Origin: Mesorhizobium sp.
GTDB taxonomy: Bacteria; Pseudomonadota; Alphaproteobacteria; Rhizobiales; Rhizobiaceae
Length of the DNA stretch: 64,000 nucleotides
Direction: 5' to 3'
NCBI GenBank assembly: GCA_004020645.1
Contig: SAQL01000007.1
Span: 1-64,000, forward strand
The position numbers were made by a program, and so were the translations under genes. This document shows positions 16,627-25,555 of this stretch, piece by piece; position 1 is the first letter of the stretch; each line of letters begins with the position of its first letter. The notes below the pieces were generated by a model. That model was given only the letters and a program-made list of their open reading frames with translations. It was not told the origin of the DNA and searched no databases.

Positions 16627-17160
16627 ATGCTCAAGGTGCAAAGTGCGGACGTTCGATTTCGACTTTTTGAGTGTGGACAATTTTTCCTGATCCTGATGGG
16701 CGCTGGTCTACTTGCGCCGGCCGCTTTTGCCGATGTCGTCGAGCCAGCGATCCTCGCCGTCGCGGATTTCGAGTTCAGGGATACTTCAGGTGAAGTCAGG
16801 GACCAGACCGCCGCACACGAAGCGCGACTGAAGGCATTTGGGGTTGCGTTGCAGGATGGCCTTTCCCAGAAGATCGACCTCGTCGCATTACCTTGTCAGG
16901 CAGAACAGTGCACCATCAAGGACCCCGGCCTTGTCGCTCTCTCGAAGCAGGCAAGAACAGCCAGCGCGAAATATCTTCTGATCGGTCAGGTGCACAAGAT
17001 GAGCACGCTGGTTGGCTGGGTGAAGTTTGCAGTGCTGGATCTGAACGACAACAAACCTGTCTGCGATCGATATCTGACTTACCGGGGAGATACCGACGAA
17101 GCGTGGCGACGAGCAGCAGAGTTCACGGCGCGCGACGTCGAGAAGCACTGCATTCCGTAG
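16627..17160 (+). CDS. DUF2380-type secreted protein
   Basis: 177 residues, ATG preceded by GGAG 7 bp upstream. A signal-like hydrophobic segment (FFLILMGAGLLAPAAFA, about residues 19-35) is followed by AILAVADFEFRDTSGE, which resembles the DUF2380 signature (a xVFDFELxDTS-type strand), then LSQKIDLVALPC, KYLLIGQVHKMSTLVGWVKFAVLDL and WRRAAEFTARDVEKHC. Two cysteine pairs may form disulfides. DUF2380 proteins are periplasmic and often lie near PQQ-enzyme or cytochrome genes; here a PQQ-type dehydrogenase is 1.4 kb away. Function unknown. Confidence 0.65.
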   Translation: MLKVQSADVRFRLFECGQFFLILMGAGLLAPAAFADVVEPAILAVADFEFRDTSGEVRDQTAAHEARLKAFGVALQDGLSQKIDLVALPCQAEQCTIKDPGLVALSKQARTASAKYLLIGQVHKMSTLVGWVKFAVLDLNDNKPVCDRYLTYRGDTDEAWRRAAEFTARDVEKHCIP

Positions 17161-17231
17161 GTATCGCGGTCGCCGTAGCCTTTGATCAGCCGGCGCCCTG
17201 TCAGCATGGACTGGGTACCGCAATTGCGGCG

Positions 17232-18062
17232 TCAGGCAGCCTTCTTCTTCGCCAGCCTCGCCTTGATGCTGGCGACGTCGGCGCGCGGCGTCGCGGCGAA
17301 CAGCGTCTTGGTGTAGCTGTGCTTGGGGTCGGCAAAGACCTCGTCGCGTGAGCCGTATTCGACGGCCTCGCCGTAATACATGACCATCACGTCGTCGGCG
17401 ATGTAGCGCACCACGGAAAGGTCGTGGCTGATGAAGACATAGGTCAGCTCGAACTCGTCCTGCAGGTCGGCAAGCAGGTTGAGCACCTGCGCCTGCACCG
17501 ACAGATCGAGCGCCGAAACCGGCTCGTCGAGCACCAACAGGCTCGGATTGAGCATCAGTGCGCGGGCAATGGCGATGCGCTGGCGCTGGCCGCCCGAGAA
17601 CATGTGCGGGTAACGGTTGTAGTGCTCGGGTCCGAGGCCGACCTTCTTCAGCATCTTCATGGCGAGATCGCGCCGTTCGTCGGCCGGCGTGTCGGTGTTG
17701 ATGAGCAGCGGCTCGCCCAGCACATCGCCGATCTTCTGGCGCGGATTGAGCGAACCGTAGGGGTTCTGGAAGACGATCTGCACCTTGCGGCGCATCTCCT
17801 TCGTCAGCCCATCCCTGGCGATGTCGACCTTGTTGCCGTCGATGAAGAGCTCGCCTGCTGTCGCCGGATCGATCAGGGTGATGATGCGGGCGAGCGTTGA
17901 CTTGCCGCAGCCGCTTTCGCCGACGATGGCCAGCGTCTTGCCCTTGTCGACGCTGAACGAGACGCCCTTGACCGCATGCACCGTGCGCGAGGGGCGAAAC
18001 AGGCCGCCGCCGACATGATAGTCGCGCACGATGTTCTTGCCTTCGAGGACCGTCACACTCAT
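17232..18062 (-). CDS. dppF: dipeptide/oligopeptide ABC importer ATPase (DppF type)
   Basis: 276 residues from the ATG at 18062, which overlaps the dppD stop (ATGA); a longer frame reading into dppD is a shadow. Walker A GESGCGKST, Q-loop FQNPYGSLNPR, signature SGGQRQR, Walker B LLVLDEPVSALD and H-loop ISHDLS are intact. The C-terminal oligopeptide/dipeptide ABC domain includes YYGEAVEYGSRDEVF and HSYTKTLFAATP. Energises uptake together with DppD; last gene of the operon. Confidence 0.93.
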   Translation of the reverse strand: MSVTVLEGKNIVRDYHVGGGLFRPSRTVHAVKGVSFSVDKGKTLAIVGESGCGKSTLARIITLIDPATAGELFIDGNKVDIARDGLTKEMRRKVQIVFQNPYGSLNPRQKIGDVLGEPLLINTDTPADERRDLAMKMLKKVGLGPEHYNRYPHMFSGGQRQRIAIARALMLNPSLLVLDEPVSALDLSVQAQVLNLLADLQDEFELTYVFISHDLSVVRYIADDVMVMYYGEAVEYGSRDEVFADPKHSYTKTLFAATPRADVASIKARLAKKKAA

Positions 18063-18934
18063 GGCGCGGCTCCCGTTGCCGGCTGGGTTGCCGCAGCAGA
18101 GGGCGCCGGTTCGAACAGCATGTCGGAAATGGTCGGCAGCCGGTCGCCGACGGCGTTTTCCGGCAGCGCCGACAGCAGTGCGCGCGTGTAATTGCTCATC
18201 GGCTGCTCGAACAGCGACAGAACGTCGGCCTCTTCCATCTTGCGGCCCTTGTACTGGACGATGACGCGGTCGGCGGTCTCGGCCACAACGCCCATATTGT
18301 GGGTGATCATGATCAGACCCATGCCGTATTTGGCCTGCAGGCCGACCAAAAGATCGAGGATCTGCTTCTGGATGGTGACGTCGAGTGCGGTGGTCGGCTC
18401 GTCGGCGATCAGCAGCTTCGGATTGCAGGCAATGGCGATGGCAATCATGACGCGCTGGCACTGGCCGCCCGACATCTGGTGCGGGAACGAGTTCAGCCGC
18501 TCTTCCGGATCGGCAATGCCGACCAGCTTCATCAGCTCGATGGCACGGGCCCGGCGCTGGGCGCGGTCCATGCCCATATGGAAGCGCAGCACCTCCTCGA
18601 TCTGGAAGCCGGCGGTGAAGCACGGATTGAGGCTGGCGATCGGCTCCTGGAAGATCATCGAGATGTCCTTGCCGACGATCTTGCGGCGCTCGGACGGACT
18701 GAGCTCGAGCAGATCGACGCCGTCGAAGGCCATGCGGTCGGCCTTCACTGTCGCCGTGTTCGGCAACAGCCCCATCACCGCCAGCATCGCCACCGATTTG
18801 CCGGAACCGGATTCGCCGACGATCGCCAGCACCTCGCGCGGCTCGATCGACAGGTCGATGCCTTGCACGGCCATGAACGGTCCGGCGGCGGTATCGAAGG
18901 ACACGGTAAGGTTCTTGATTTCGAGAAGAGGCAT
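18059..18934 (-). CDS. dppD: dipeptide/oligopeptide ABC importer ATPase (DppD type)
   Basis: 291 residues from the ATG at 18934, just after the dppC stop at 18937. Walker A GESGSGKS, Q-loop FQEPIASLNP, Walker B LLIADEPTTALD and H-loop ITHNMG are present. The signature is MSGGQCQRV, with Cys replacing the usual Arg/Gln at the fifth position; this is seen in some members and is probably harmless. C-terminal part is Pro/Ala-rich. Partner of DppF. Confidence 0.93.
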   Translation of the reverse strand: MPLLEIKNLTVSFDTAAGPFMAVQGIDLSIEPREVLAIVGESGSGKSVAMLAVMGLLPNTATVKADRMAFDGVDLLELSPSERRKIVGKDISMIFQEPIASLNPCFTAGFQIEEVLRFHMGMDRAQRRARAIELMKLVGIADPEERLNSFPHQMSGGQCQRVMIAIAIACNPKLLIADEPTTALDVTIQKQILDLLVGLQAKYGMGLIMITHNMGVVAETADRVIVQYKGRKMEEADVLSLFEQPMSNYTRALLSALPENAVGDRLPTISDMLFEPAPSAAATQPATGAAP

Positions 18935-18936
18935 GG

Positions 18937-19854
18937 TCACGACCTCTTCAGCTTGGGATCGAAGGCATCGCGCAGCCCATCGCCGATCAGGTTGATCGCA
19001 AGCACCGTGATCAGGATGGCAAGGCCGGGGAAGGTCACCACCCATGGCGCGCGCAGGATGAACTCGCGTGCCGTGGCCAGCATCGTACCCCATTCCGGCG
19101 TTGGCGGCTGCGCGCCGACACCAAGGAAGCCGAGAGCCGCGGCCTCGAGAATGGCATTGGAGAAGGACAGCGTCGCCTGCACGATCAGCGGCGCCATGCA
19201 GTTCGGCAAGATCGTCTTCACCATCAGCCTGAGATGACTGGCACCGGCCACCTTGGCGGAGATCACATATTCGCGGTTCTTTTCGGCCATCACCGCCGCG
19301 CGTGTGAGCCGCGCGAAATGCGGCTGCAGCACCAGCGCAATCGCCAGCATGGCGTTGAACAGGCCGGGTCCGAGGATCGCCACCAGAACCAGGGCAAGGA
19401 GCAGCGACGGGAAGGCCAGGATGACGTCCATGATACGCATGATCAGCGTATCGACCCAGCCGCGGAAATAGCCGGCGAGCACGCCGAGGATGATGCCGCT
19501 GGTCAGCGAGAAAACGACGACGACCAGACCGATGAACAGCGAGAACCGCGCCCCGAAAATCAGCCGCGAAAGCATGTCGCGGCCGACTGCGTCGGTGCCG
19601 AGCAGGAACATCGACCTGCCGCCCTCCTGCCAGGCCGGCGGCGCCAGCAGCGCATCGCGAAACTGTTCGTCAGGCGAATGCGGCGCGACCAGCGGCGCGA
19701 AAATCGCCACCAGCACCAGGGCCGTGAACACGACCAGGCCGATGACGGCGCCGGTGTTCATCGAGTAGTAATGCCAGAACTCGGTGAAGGCGCGTTGCCG
19801 GCCGCCGGTCGGAATGGCGGAGGCGGTGGCTTCTGCCGTGGTTTGGTCGGTCAT
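18937..19854 (-). CDS. dppC: dipeptide/oligopeptide ABC importer permease (DppC type)
   Basis: 305 residues. The N-terminal cytoplasmic tail leads to OppC_N-type helix MNTGAVIGLVVFTALVLVAIFAPL, followed by a periplasmic segment (LLGTDAVGRDMLSRLIFGAR is the hallmark) and five further membrane helices. The coupling EAA loop reads EYVISAKVAGASHLRLM. Forms the channel with DppB; the dppB stop lies 1 bp upstream. Confidence 0.93.
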   Translation of the reverse strand: MTDQTTAEATASAIPTGGRQRAFTEFWHYYSMNTGAVIGLVVFTALVLVAIFAPLVAPHSPDEQFRDALLAPPAWQEGGRSMFLLGTDAVGRDMLSRLIFGARFSLFIGLVVVVFSLTSGIILGVLAGYFRGWVDTLIMRIMDVILAFPSLLLALVLVAILGPGLFNAMLAIALVLQPHFARLTRAAVMAEKNREYVISAKVAGASHLRLMVKTILPNCMAPLIVQATLSFSNAILEAAALGFLGVGAQPPTPEWGTMLATAREFILRAPWVVTFPGLAILITVLAINLIGDGLRDAFDPKLKRS

Positions 19855-19855
19855 C

Positions 19856-20863
19856 TCACTGCACCCGGATACGTGGGTTGATGACGGCGTAGAGCACGTC
19901 GACGATCAGGTTCACCGCCATGACGATCAGCGCTATGATCAGCAAGCCGCTCTGGACGACGACATAGTCGCGCTTGGCGATCGCGTCGATCATCCACTTG
20001 CCGATACCGGGCCAGGAAAAGATCGTTTCGGTCAGAATGGCGCCCGCCATCAGCGTGCCGACCTGGAGGCCGATGGTGGTGACGACGGGGATCAGCGCAT
20101 TGCGAAAAGCGTGAAGCCCGATGACGCGGCGCGGCGCCAGGCCCTTGGCGCGGGCGGTGCGGACGTAGTCCTCGCCCAGCACTTCCAGCATCGCCGACCG
20201 CGTCTGGCGCGCTATGACGGCAAGTGGAATCGTCGCCAGCACGATCGCCGGCAGGATCAGATGACTGGCGGCGGACCTGAACGCGCCGCTCTTGCCGGAG
20301 ATCAGGCTGTCGATCAGCATGAACCCCGTCGTCGGCCTGAAGAAATATTGAAGGCCGATGCGGCCGGAGACTGGCGTCCAGCCGAGATAGCCGGAGAAGA
20401 AGATGATGAGCAGCAGCCCCCACCAGAAGATCGGCATCGAATAGCCGGTCAGCGCCACACCCATCGTCGCCTGGTCGAACCATGATCCGCGCTTGACCGC
20501 GGCGAAGATGCCGGCGGGAATGCCGATGAGCACGGCGATGATCAGCGCGATCGTCGCCAGTTCCAGCGTGGCCGGAAACAATGCCTGGAACTCACCGAGC
20601 ACAGGCCGTTTGGTGGCGAGCGATATGCCGAAGTCGCCGGTCAGGACCCTGCCGATATATTCGAGATACTGGACGACATAAGGCCGGTTGTAGCCAAACC
20701 GCTCGATAAGCTCGGCGTAGCGTTCGGGGCTGACGCCGCGCTCGCCGGCCAGGGCCAGGATCGGATCGCCCGGCAGGAGCCGGACGAAAGCGAACGCCGC
20801 CAGCGATATGCCGAACACGGTCGGGATGATCAAGGCGAGCTTGTGGAGGAGATAGCGGAGCAT
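19856..20863 (-). CDS. dppB: dipeptide/oligopeptide ABC importer permease (DppB type)
   Basis: 335 residues, starting MLRYLLHKLALIIPTVFGIS, the standard N-terminal helix of this family. It continues with FVRLLPGDPILAL, the EAA-type loop EDYVRTARAKGLAPRRVIGLHAFRNA and GAILTETIFSWPGIGKWM. About six membrane helices. It follows the binding-protein gene by 58 bp. Confidence 0.94.
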   Translation of the reverse strand: MLRYLLHKLALIIPTVFGISLAAFAFVRLLPGDPILALAGERGVSPERYAELIERFGYNRPYVVQYLEYIGRVLTGDFGISLATKRPVLGEFQALFPATLELATIALIIAVLIGIPAGIFAAVKRGSWFDQATMGVALTGYSMPIFWWGLLLIIFFSGYLGWTPVSGRIGLQYFFRPTTGFMLIDSLISGKSGAFRSAASHLILPAIVLATIPLAVIARQTRSAMLEVLGEDYVRTARAKGLAPRRVIGLHAFRNALIPVVTTIGLQVGTLMAGAILTETIFSWPGIGKWMIDAIAKRDYVVVQSGLLIIALIVMAVNLIVDVLYAVINPRIRVQ

Positions 20864-20921
20864 CTTACTTCATAGAACGGCGGCGCCGGAAGTCCAGCGC
20901 CGCCGTCCAATCTCTCAGGGG

Positions 20922-22514
20922 TTATTCGGTGACGTCGACGCCGTCAAACCGATGAATGCCGAGCGGGTCCATGACGAAGCCAGAAACCTTCTTGTTCATC
21001 GGCATGAAGACCTTGGAATGGGCGATGGTCAGCCACGGGGCCTCACGCTTGAACACGACCTGAGCTTCTTCGTAGATCTTGGTGCGCTCGGCGACATCAG
21101 TGGTCGCCTTGCCCTTCTGCAGCAGAGCTTCGAACTCCTGGTTGCACCAGATCGCATAGTTGGACTGGCCGATGGCATCGCAGCCGAGCAGGAAAAGGAA
21201 GTTGTCCGGATCGCCATTGTCGCCGGTCCAGCCGAGCTGGAAGGCGCCGTCACGATCCTTCTGCTTGCCGCGTTCGCGATACTCGGTCCATTCGTAGCTG
21301 ACGATCTCGGCCTTCACGCCGATCTTGGCGTAGTCGGCCTGGATCAGTTCCGCGACTCTTTGGGCGTTCGGATTGTACGGACGGCTGACGGGCATTGCCC
21401 AGATCTTCATCGAAAGATCCTTGACGCCGGCGTCGGCCAGCATCTTTTTGGCCGCGTCCGGATCGTATGGATCGTCCTTGATATCCTTGTTATAGGACCA
21501 CATCGTCGGCGGGATCGGGTTTATGGCCGCCTGGCCAGCGCCCTGATAGACCGCATCGAGAATGGCCTGCTTGTTGACGGCCATGTTGAGGGCTTTGCGG
21601 ACCTCGACCTTGTCGAAAGGCGCCTGCGTCGTGTTGTAGGCCATGTAGCCGATGTTCAGGCCTTCCTGCTCGTCGACCTTGAGGTTCGGGTCGGCTTTCA
21701 GGCCGGCAATATCGGCCGGCGCCGGGTACGACATGATATCGCACTCGCCTGCCTTCAGCTTCTGCGCGCGCACGGCCGGATCGGTCGTGATGGCAAAGAT
21801 CAGATCGTCGATCTTCTGGCGGCCGCCATAGTAGCCGTCCCATGCCGCATAGCGGATGACCGCATCGACCTGGTAGTCGACGAACTGGAACGGACCGGTG
21901 CCGATCGGCTTCTGGGTGAATTGCTGCCTGGTGCCGGCCTTGTCGAGCTGATCGGCATATTCCTTGGAGACGATCGAAGCGAAATCCATGCCGAGGTCCG
22001 GCAGGAAAGCGACTTCAGGCTTGTTCAGCACGAATTTCACCGTCAGGTCGTCGACCTTGACGATTTCCTTGAGCAGGTCCGGGAAGCCCATGCCGGCAAA
22101 ATATTCCCAGCCGGTGCCTGCCAGATAGTCGAACCACGGGTTTTCCTTCTTCCACTGGCGTTCGAAGGAGAAGATCACGTCGTCGGCGTTGAGATCGCGC
22201 GTCGGCGTGAAGTAGTCCGTGGTCTGGAACTTCACACCCGGCCGAAGCTTGAACGTGTATTCGAGACCGTCGTCGGAGACCGTCCAGCTCTCGGCGAGGC
22301 CAGGCTTGATGGTGGTCTTGCCGTGTTCGAACTCGACCAGGCGCGAATAGATGGTGCGCGACGACGCATCGAAATCGTTGCCACCGCTCCACGGCGATGG
22401 GTCGAAGCCGGCCGGCGACGCCTCCGAGCAGTAGACCAGCTGTTTCGCATTGGCCATGCCGCCGAGGACGCTTGCGGCCAGCAACGCGGCCGCAAAAGTC
22501 AGTTTCTTTTTCAT
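20922..22514 (-). CDS. dppA: periplasmic dipeptide/oligopeptide-binding protein (DppA type)
   Basis: 530 residues from the ATG at 22514 (GGGAG 6-7 bp upstream); frame extension to 22670 is not family-like. Signal peptide KKKLTFAAALLAASVLGGMANA, then the SBP family 5 fold: LVYCSEASPAGFDPS, SWTVSDDGLEYTFKLRPGVKF and RPYNPNAQRVAELIQADYAKIGVKAE. The conserved WxGDNGDPDNF segment (LGWTGDNGDPDNFLFLLGC) is the typical DppA binding loop. First gene of the importer operon; dipeptides are the likely ligand but haem or other peptides cannot be excluded. Confidence 0.93.
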   Translation of the reverse strand: MKKKLTFAAALLAASVLGGMANAKQLVYCSEASPAGFDPSPWSGGNDFDASSRTIYSRLVEFEHGKTTIKPGLAESWTVSDDGLEYTFKLRPGVKFQTTDYFTPTRDLNADDVIFSFERQWKKENPWFDYLAGTGWEYFAGMGFPDLLKEIVKVDDLTVKFVLNKPEVAFLPDLGMDFASIVSKEYADQLDKAGTRQQFTQKPIGTGPFQFVDYQVDAVIRYAAWDGYYGGRQKIDDLIFAITTDPAVRAQKLKAGECDIMSYPAPADIAGLKADPNLKVDEQEGLNIGYMAYNTTQAPFDKVEVRKALNMAVNKQAILDAVYQGAGQAAINPIPPTMWSYNKDIKDDPYDPDAAKKMLADAGVKDLSMKIWAMPVSRPYNPNAQRVAELIQADYAKIGVKAEIVSYEWTEYRERGKQKDRDGAFQLGWTGDNGDPDNFLFLLGCDAIGQSNYAIWCNQEFEALLQKGKATTDVAERTKIYEEAQVVFKREAPWLTIAHSKVFMPMNKKVSGFVMDPLGIHRFDGVDVTE

Positions 22515-22663
22515 GGAGGACTCCCTGATGTTCTTCCAAGCCCCTCTATCAGGCTCGCGAAGCGCGCATATAAGCACCGTTTTTCCGGCTTTGGAACACC
22601 CCGTTTGCCTACCCCATGGGAAGCAGAATTTATTTCTGTGCACACGCCAAAAAGGAGAAGGAA

Positions 22664-22834
22664 ATGTCAATTACTGCCTATCACGGTATTGTTAACGACT
22701 GCATTTTTTTATTGATCTTCAACCCGGCGTTGGTGAGGAACTGCGACCTTCGGCTGGTCGTTGGCGCGGAAGGTTTTCTTCCCGTCTTGCCGCAGGGGGA
22801 GACTTGCACGGCTGCCGATAGTCGCAATACATAG
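22664..22834 (+). CDS. possible small ORF with strong ribosome site upstream of fadD
   Basis: 56 codons with AAGGAG 6 bp before the ATG, one of the best Shine-Dalgarno sequences in the window. The peptide has a hydrophobic start (GIVNDCIFLLIFNPALV) and no recognised family. It lies in the 428-bp gap between dppA (minus) and the acyl-CoA ligase gene (plus), about 110 bp before the latter, so it could be a leader peptide or a real small protein, or chance. Nothing else supportable was seen in 22515-22942. Confidence 0.35.
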   Translation: MSITAYHGIVNDCIFLLIFNPALVRNCDLRLVVGAEGFLPVLPQGETCTAADSRNT

Positions 22835-22942
22835 TTTGCATGCTGGTTTTCCTGGGTGCCCGGCAGCAGCGGAGGACGTCTCTGCATTCGGAGGCAACGC
22901 GGCGGGCAAGCAGAGACAATAAGAACAACCGAGGAGGGACAG

Positions 22943-24805
22943 GTGGCGAAAGCACCAAGGACGACGGCCCCAGCGAAAGCGAAGGCCAAAACTGCCGCAA
23001 AAACGGCCAGCTCCGACAAACCAAAGGCGACGACGGCCAACGCCGTTGCCAAGCCGAAAGCGGCCCCGACAACCGCTTCATCGGCGTCGAAGCCGGGCCC
23101 GGCCAGGAGATTGCCGAAAGCGGTTGGCGCCGGATCGCCGGAAAAGCCTTGGCTCAAGAGCTATCCGAAGGTCGTTCCGGCCGAGATCGGCGCCCTGCCC
23201 TTCGGCTCCATCGGCGATCTGCTCGCCGACGCCTGCAAGCAGTATGCCAGCCGGCCTGCCTTCACCTGCATGGGTAAGACCGTCACCTATGCGGAAGTCG
23301 AGCGGCAATCGGCCGCCTTCGGCGCCTATCTGCAGTCGACGGGACTGCAGAAAGGCGCACGCGTGGCGTTGATGATGCCGAACGTGCTGCAATATCCGGT
23401 GGCGATGATGGCAGTGCTGCGCGCCGGCTATATCGTCGTCAACATCAACCCGCTCTACACGCCGCGCGAGCTCGAACATCAGCTCAAGGATTCAGGTGCG
23501 CAAGCCATCGTCATTCTCGAGAATTTCGCCAACACCTTGCAGGCGGTGATCGCCAAGACGGCGATCAAGCATATCGTGGTCGCGGCGATGGGCGACATGC
23601 TTGGCGGCCTGAAAGGGACGATCGTCAATCTCGTCGTGCGCCGCGTGAAGAAGATGGTGCCGTCCTGGTCGCTGCCGGGCCATGTCAAGTTCAACGCCGC
23701 GTTGAAGGCAGGCGCCGGCATGAATTTCAAGCCGGTGCATGTCGCTGCCGACGACGTCGCCTTCCTGCAATATACCGGCGGCACCACCGGCATCTCGAAG
23801 GGCGCGGTGCTGCTGCACAGCAACGTGCTGGCCAACGTGGCGCAGAACGCGCTGTGGATCGAGGACGCCTTCACGGTCAAACCGAAGCCGGCGCATCTCA
23901 ACTTCATCTGCGCGCTGCCGCTCTATCATATCTTCGCGCTGACGGTGAACGCGCTGATGGGCATGCAGTTGGGTGGCCAGAACATACTCATTCCCAATCC
24001 GCGCGACATTCCCGGCTTCGTCAAACAACTCGGCAAATACCCGATCCACATCTTTCCGGGCCTCAACACGCTGTTCAACGCGCTGCTCAACAATGAGGAT
24101 TTCCGCAAGCTCGACTTCAAGCCGCTGATCCTGACGCTGGGTGGCGGCACGGCGGTGCAGAGGGGTGTCGCCGAACGCTGGAAGGCGTTGACCGGCTGCC
24201 CGGTCACCGAGGGTTACGGGCTTTCGGAAACTTCGCCGGTGGCCACCGCCAACACATTCAGCAATGGCAACTTCACCGGCACGATCGGCCTGCCGCTGCC
24301 CTCGACCGAGATCGCCATCCGCGACGACGACGGCAACGATTTGCCGCTCGGTGAAGTCGGCGAGATCTGCATCCGCGGACCGCAGGTAATGGCCGGCTAT
24401 TGGAACCGGCCGGACGAGACCGCCAAGGTGATGACCAAGGATGGTTTCTTCAAGTCGGGCGACATGGGCTTCATGGACGAGCGCGGCTACACCAAGATCG
24501 TCGACCGCAAGAAGGACATGATCCTTGTGTCCGGCTTCAACGTCTATCCGAACGAACTCGAGGAAGTGGTGGCCCTGCATCCGGGCGTGCTCGAAGTGGC
24601 GGCGATCGGCGTGCCGGACGAGCATTCAGGCGAAGTGCCAAAGTTGTTCGTCGTCAAGAAGGACCCGTTGCTGACCGCTGAGGTGCTGACCGTCTATTGC
24701 CGCGAGAACCTGACCGGCTACAAGCGGCCAAAATACATCGAGTTTCGGACCGAACTGCCGAAGACGCCGGTGGGCAAGATCCTGCGGCGGGCGTTACGGG
24801 GATAG
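22943..24805 (+). CDS. fadD: long-chain acyl-CoA ligase with cationic N-terminal tail
   Basis: 620 residues from the GTG at 22943, preceded by GAGGAGGG with about 5 bp spacing. The first ~65 residues are almost only Ala, Lys, Thr, Pro and Ser, strongly basic, and not part of the usual enzyme. The rest is a complete ANL-superfamily ligase: YTGGTTGISKGAV (P-loop), TEGYGLSETSPV, YWNRPDETAKVM, FKSGDMGFMDERGYTKIVDRKKDMI and the catalytic lysine segment PKTPVGKILRRALR. It activates fatty acids with ATP and CoA for beta-oxidation or lipid synthesis. The tail may tether it to membrane or nucleic acid. Confidence 0.92.
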   Translation: MAKAPRTTAPAKAKAKTAAKTASSDKPKATTANAVAKPKAAPTTASSASKPGPARRLPKAVGAGSPEKPWLKSYPKVVPAEIGALPFGSIGDLLADACKQYASRPAFTCMGKTVTYAEVERQSAAFGAYLQSTGLQKGARVALMMPNVLQYPVAMMAVLRAGYIVVNINPLYTPRELEHQLKDSGAQAIVILENFANTLQAVIAKTAIKHIVVAAMGDMLGGLKGTIVNLVVRRVKKMVPSWSLPGHVKFNAALKAGAGMNFKPVHVAADDVAFLQYTGGTTGISKGAVLLHSNVLANVAQNALWIEDAFTVKPKPAHLNFICALPLYHIFALTVNALMGMQLGGQNILIPNPRDIPGFVKQLGKYPIHIFPGLNTLFNALLNNEDFRKLDFKPLILTLGGGTAVQRGVAERWKALTGCPVTEGYGLSETSPVATANTFSNGNFTGTIGLPLPSTEIAIRDDDGNDLPLGEVGEICIRGPQVMAGYWNRPDETAKVMTKDGFFKSGDMGFMDERGYTKIVDRKKDMILVSGFNVYPNELEEVVALHPGVLEVAAIGVPDEHSGEVPKLFVVKKDPLLTAEVLTVYCRENLTGYKRPKYIEFRTELPKTPVGKILRRALRG

Positions 24806-24885
24806 GGATAATTTGCGCGATTGCCTTACTGCCGACGACGCGGCGCTTTCCCGTCCCCGATCCGCTGACATTCATCAAGGCGAAC

Positions 24886-25551
24886 ATGCGTATCGCCCCT
24901 GTTCCCGAGCTTCCCGAAATCCGGCTTTATGCAGCCCATCCAGCGAGTGGTTTGTGGCGGCTCACGCATCAAGATGGACAAGCAGCCGAGCCGGAAGAAG
25001 AAGGAACCGAAGCCGACGAGTACGAGCCCGAGCCGCAGCCACCTTACTGGGCCTATGCCTGGGCCGGCGGCGCGGTGCTTGCCCGCTACATCCTCGATCG
25101 GCCGGAGACCGTGGCCGGGCTTCGCGTGCTCGACCTCGGCGCCGGGTCGGGCCTCGTCGGCATCGCCGCGGCAAAGGCCGGCGCCAGCCAAGTGATCGCG
25201 TCCGAGATCGACCGCAACGGCGTCGCCGCGCTCGCTCTCAATGCGGCGGCGAACGGCGTCGCAGTCACGGTGGTCGGCGAGGACATCACCGCTGGTCCGC
25301 CGCTGCCGGTGGATGTCGTGGTGGCCGGCGACTTGTTTTACAGGCAAGACCTCGCCGACCGGGTCATCCCCTTCCTCGATCGCTGCCTGGCCGCCGACAT
25401 CAATGTGCTCATCGGCGATCCGGGCCGGGCCTACCTGCCCCGCTCGCGGCTTCGCCTGCTGGCCGAATACCAAGTGCCGGATGTCGGCGAGTCAAAAGAT
25501 GCGGCAACGAAGTTGAGCGGCGTCTTCTCGTTCGAGCCGGAGCAGCCCTGA
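24886..25551 (+). CDS. ETF-beta lysine methyltransferase-like protein
   Basis: About 221 residues from the ATG at 24886. SAM-binding motif VLDLGAGSGLVGIAAAKAG, acidic motif IASEID and the DxFY-type motif AGDLFYRQDLA match the methyltransferase family that includes ETFB-KMT (which trimethylates lysines of the electron-transfer flavoprotein beta subunit) and is often labelled PrmA-like. The conserved front PPYWAYAWAGG is also present. Homology-like sequence (DPLTFIKANMR) begins before the ATG, so the true start may be an upstream non-ATG codon overlapping the fadD end; no GTG or TTG fits well. Next to an acyl-CoA ligase, ETF methylation is a sensible role. Confidence 0.75.
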   Translation: MRIAPVPELPEIRLYAAHPASGLWRLTHQDGQAAEPEEEGTEADEYEPEPQPPYWAYAWAGGAVLARYILDRPETVAGLRVLDLGAGSGLVGIAAAKAGASQVIASEIDRNGVAALALNAAANGVAVTVVGEDITAGPPLPVDVVVAGDLFYRQDLADRVIPFLDRCLAADINVLIGDPGRAYLPRSRLRLLAEYQVPDVGESKDAATKLSGVFSFEPEQP

Positions 25552-25555
25552 GAGT

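Noticed and set aside
18063..18623. upstream extension of the dppF frame to a 463-codon ORF
   Set aside because: The first ~187 codons overlap dppD in another frame and are Arg-rich; the real start is the ATG at 18062 with ATGA overlap.
20952..22715. 587-codon plus-strand ORF opposite dppA
   Set aside because: A long antisense frame caused by high GC and codon bias of dppA; no family features and fully covered by the convincing minus-strand gene.
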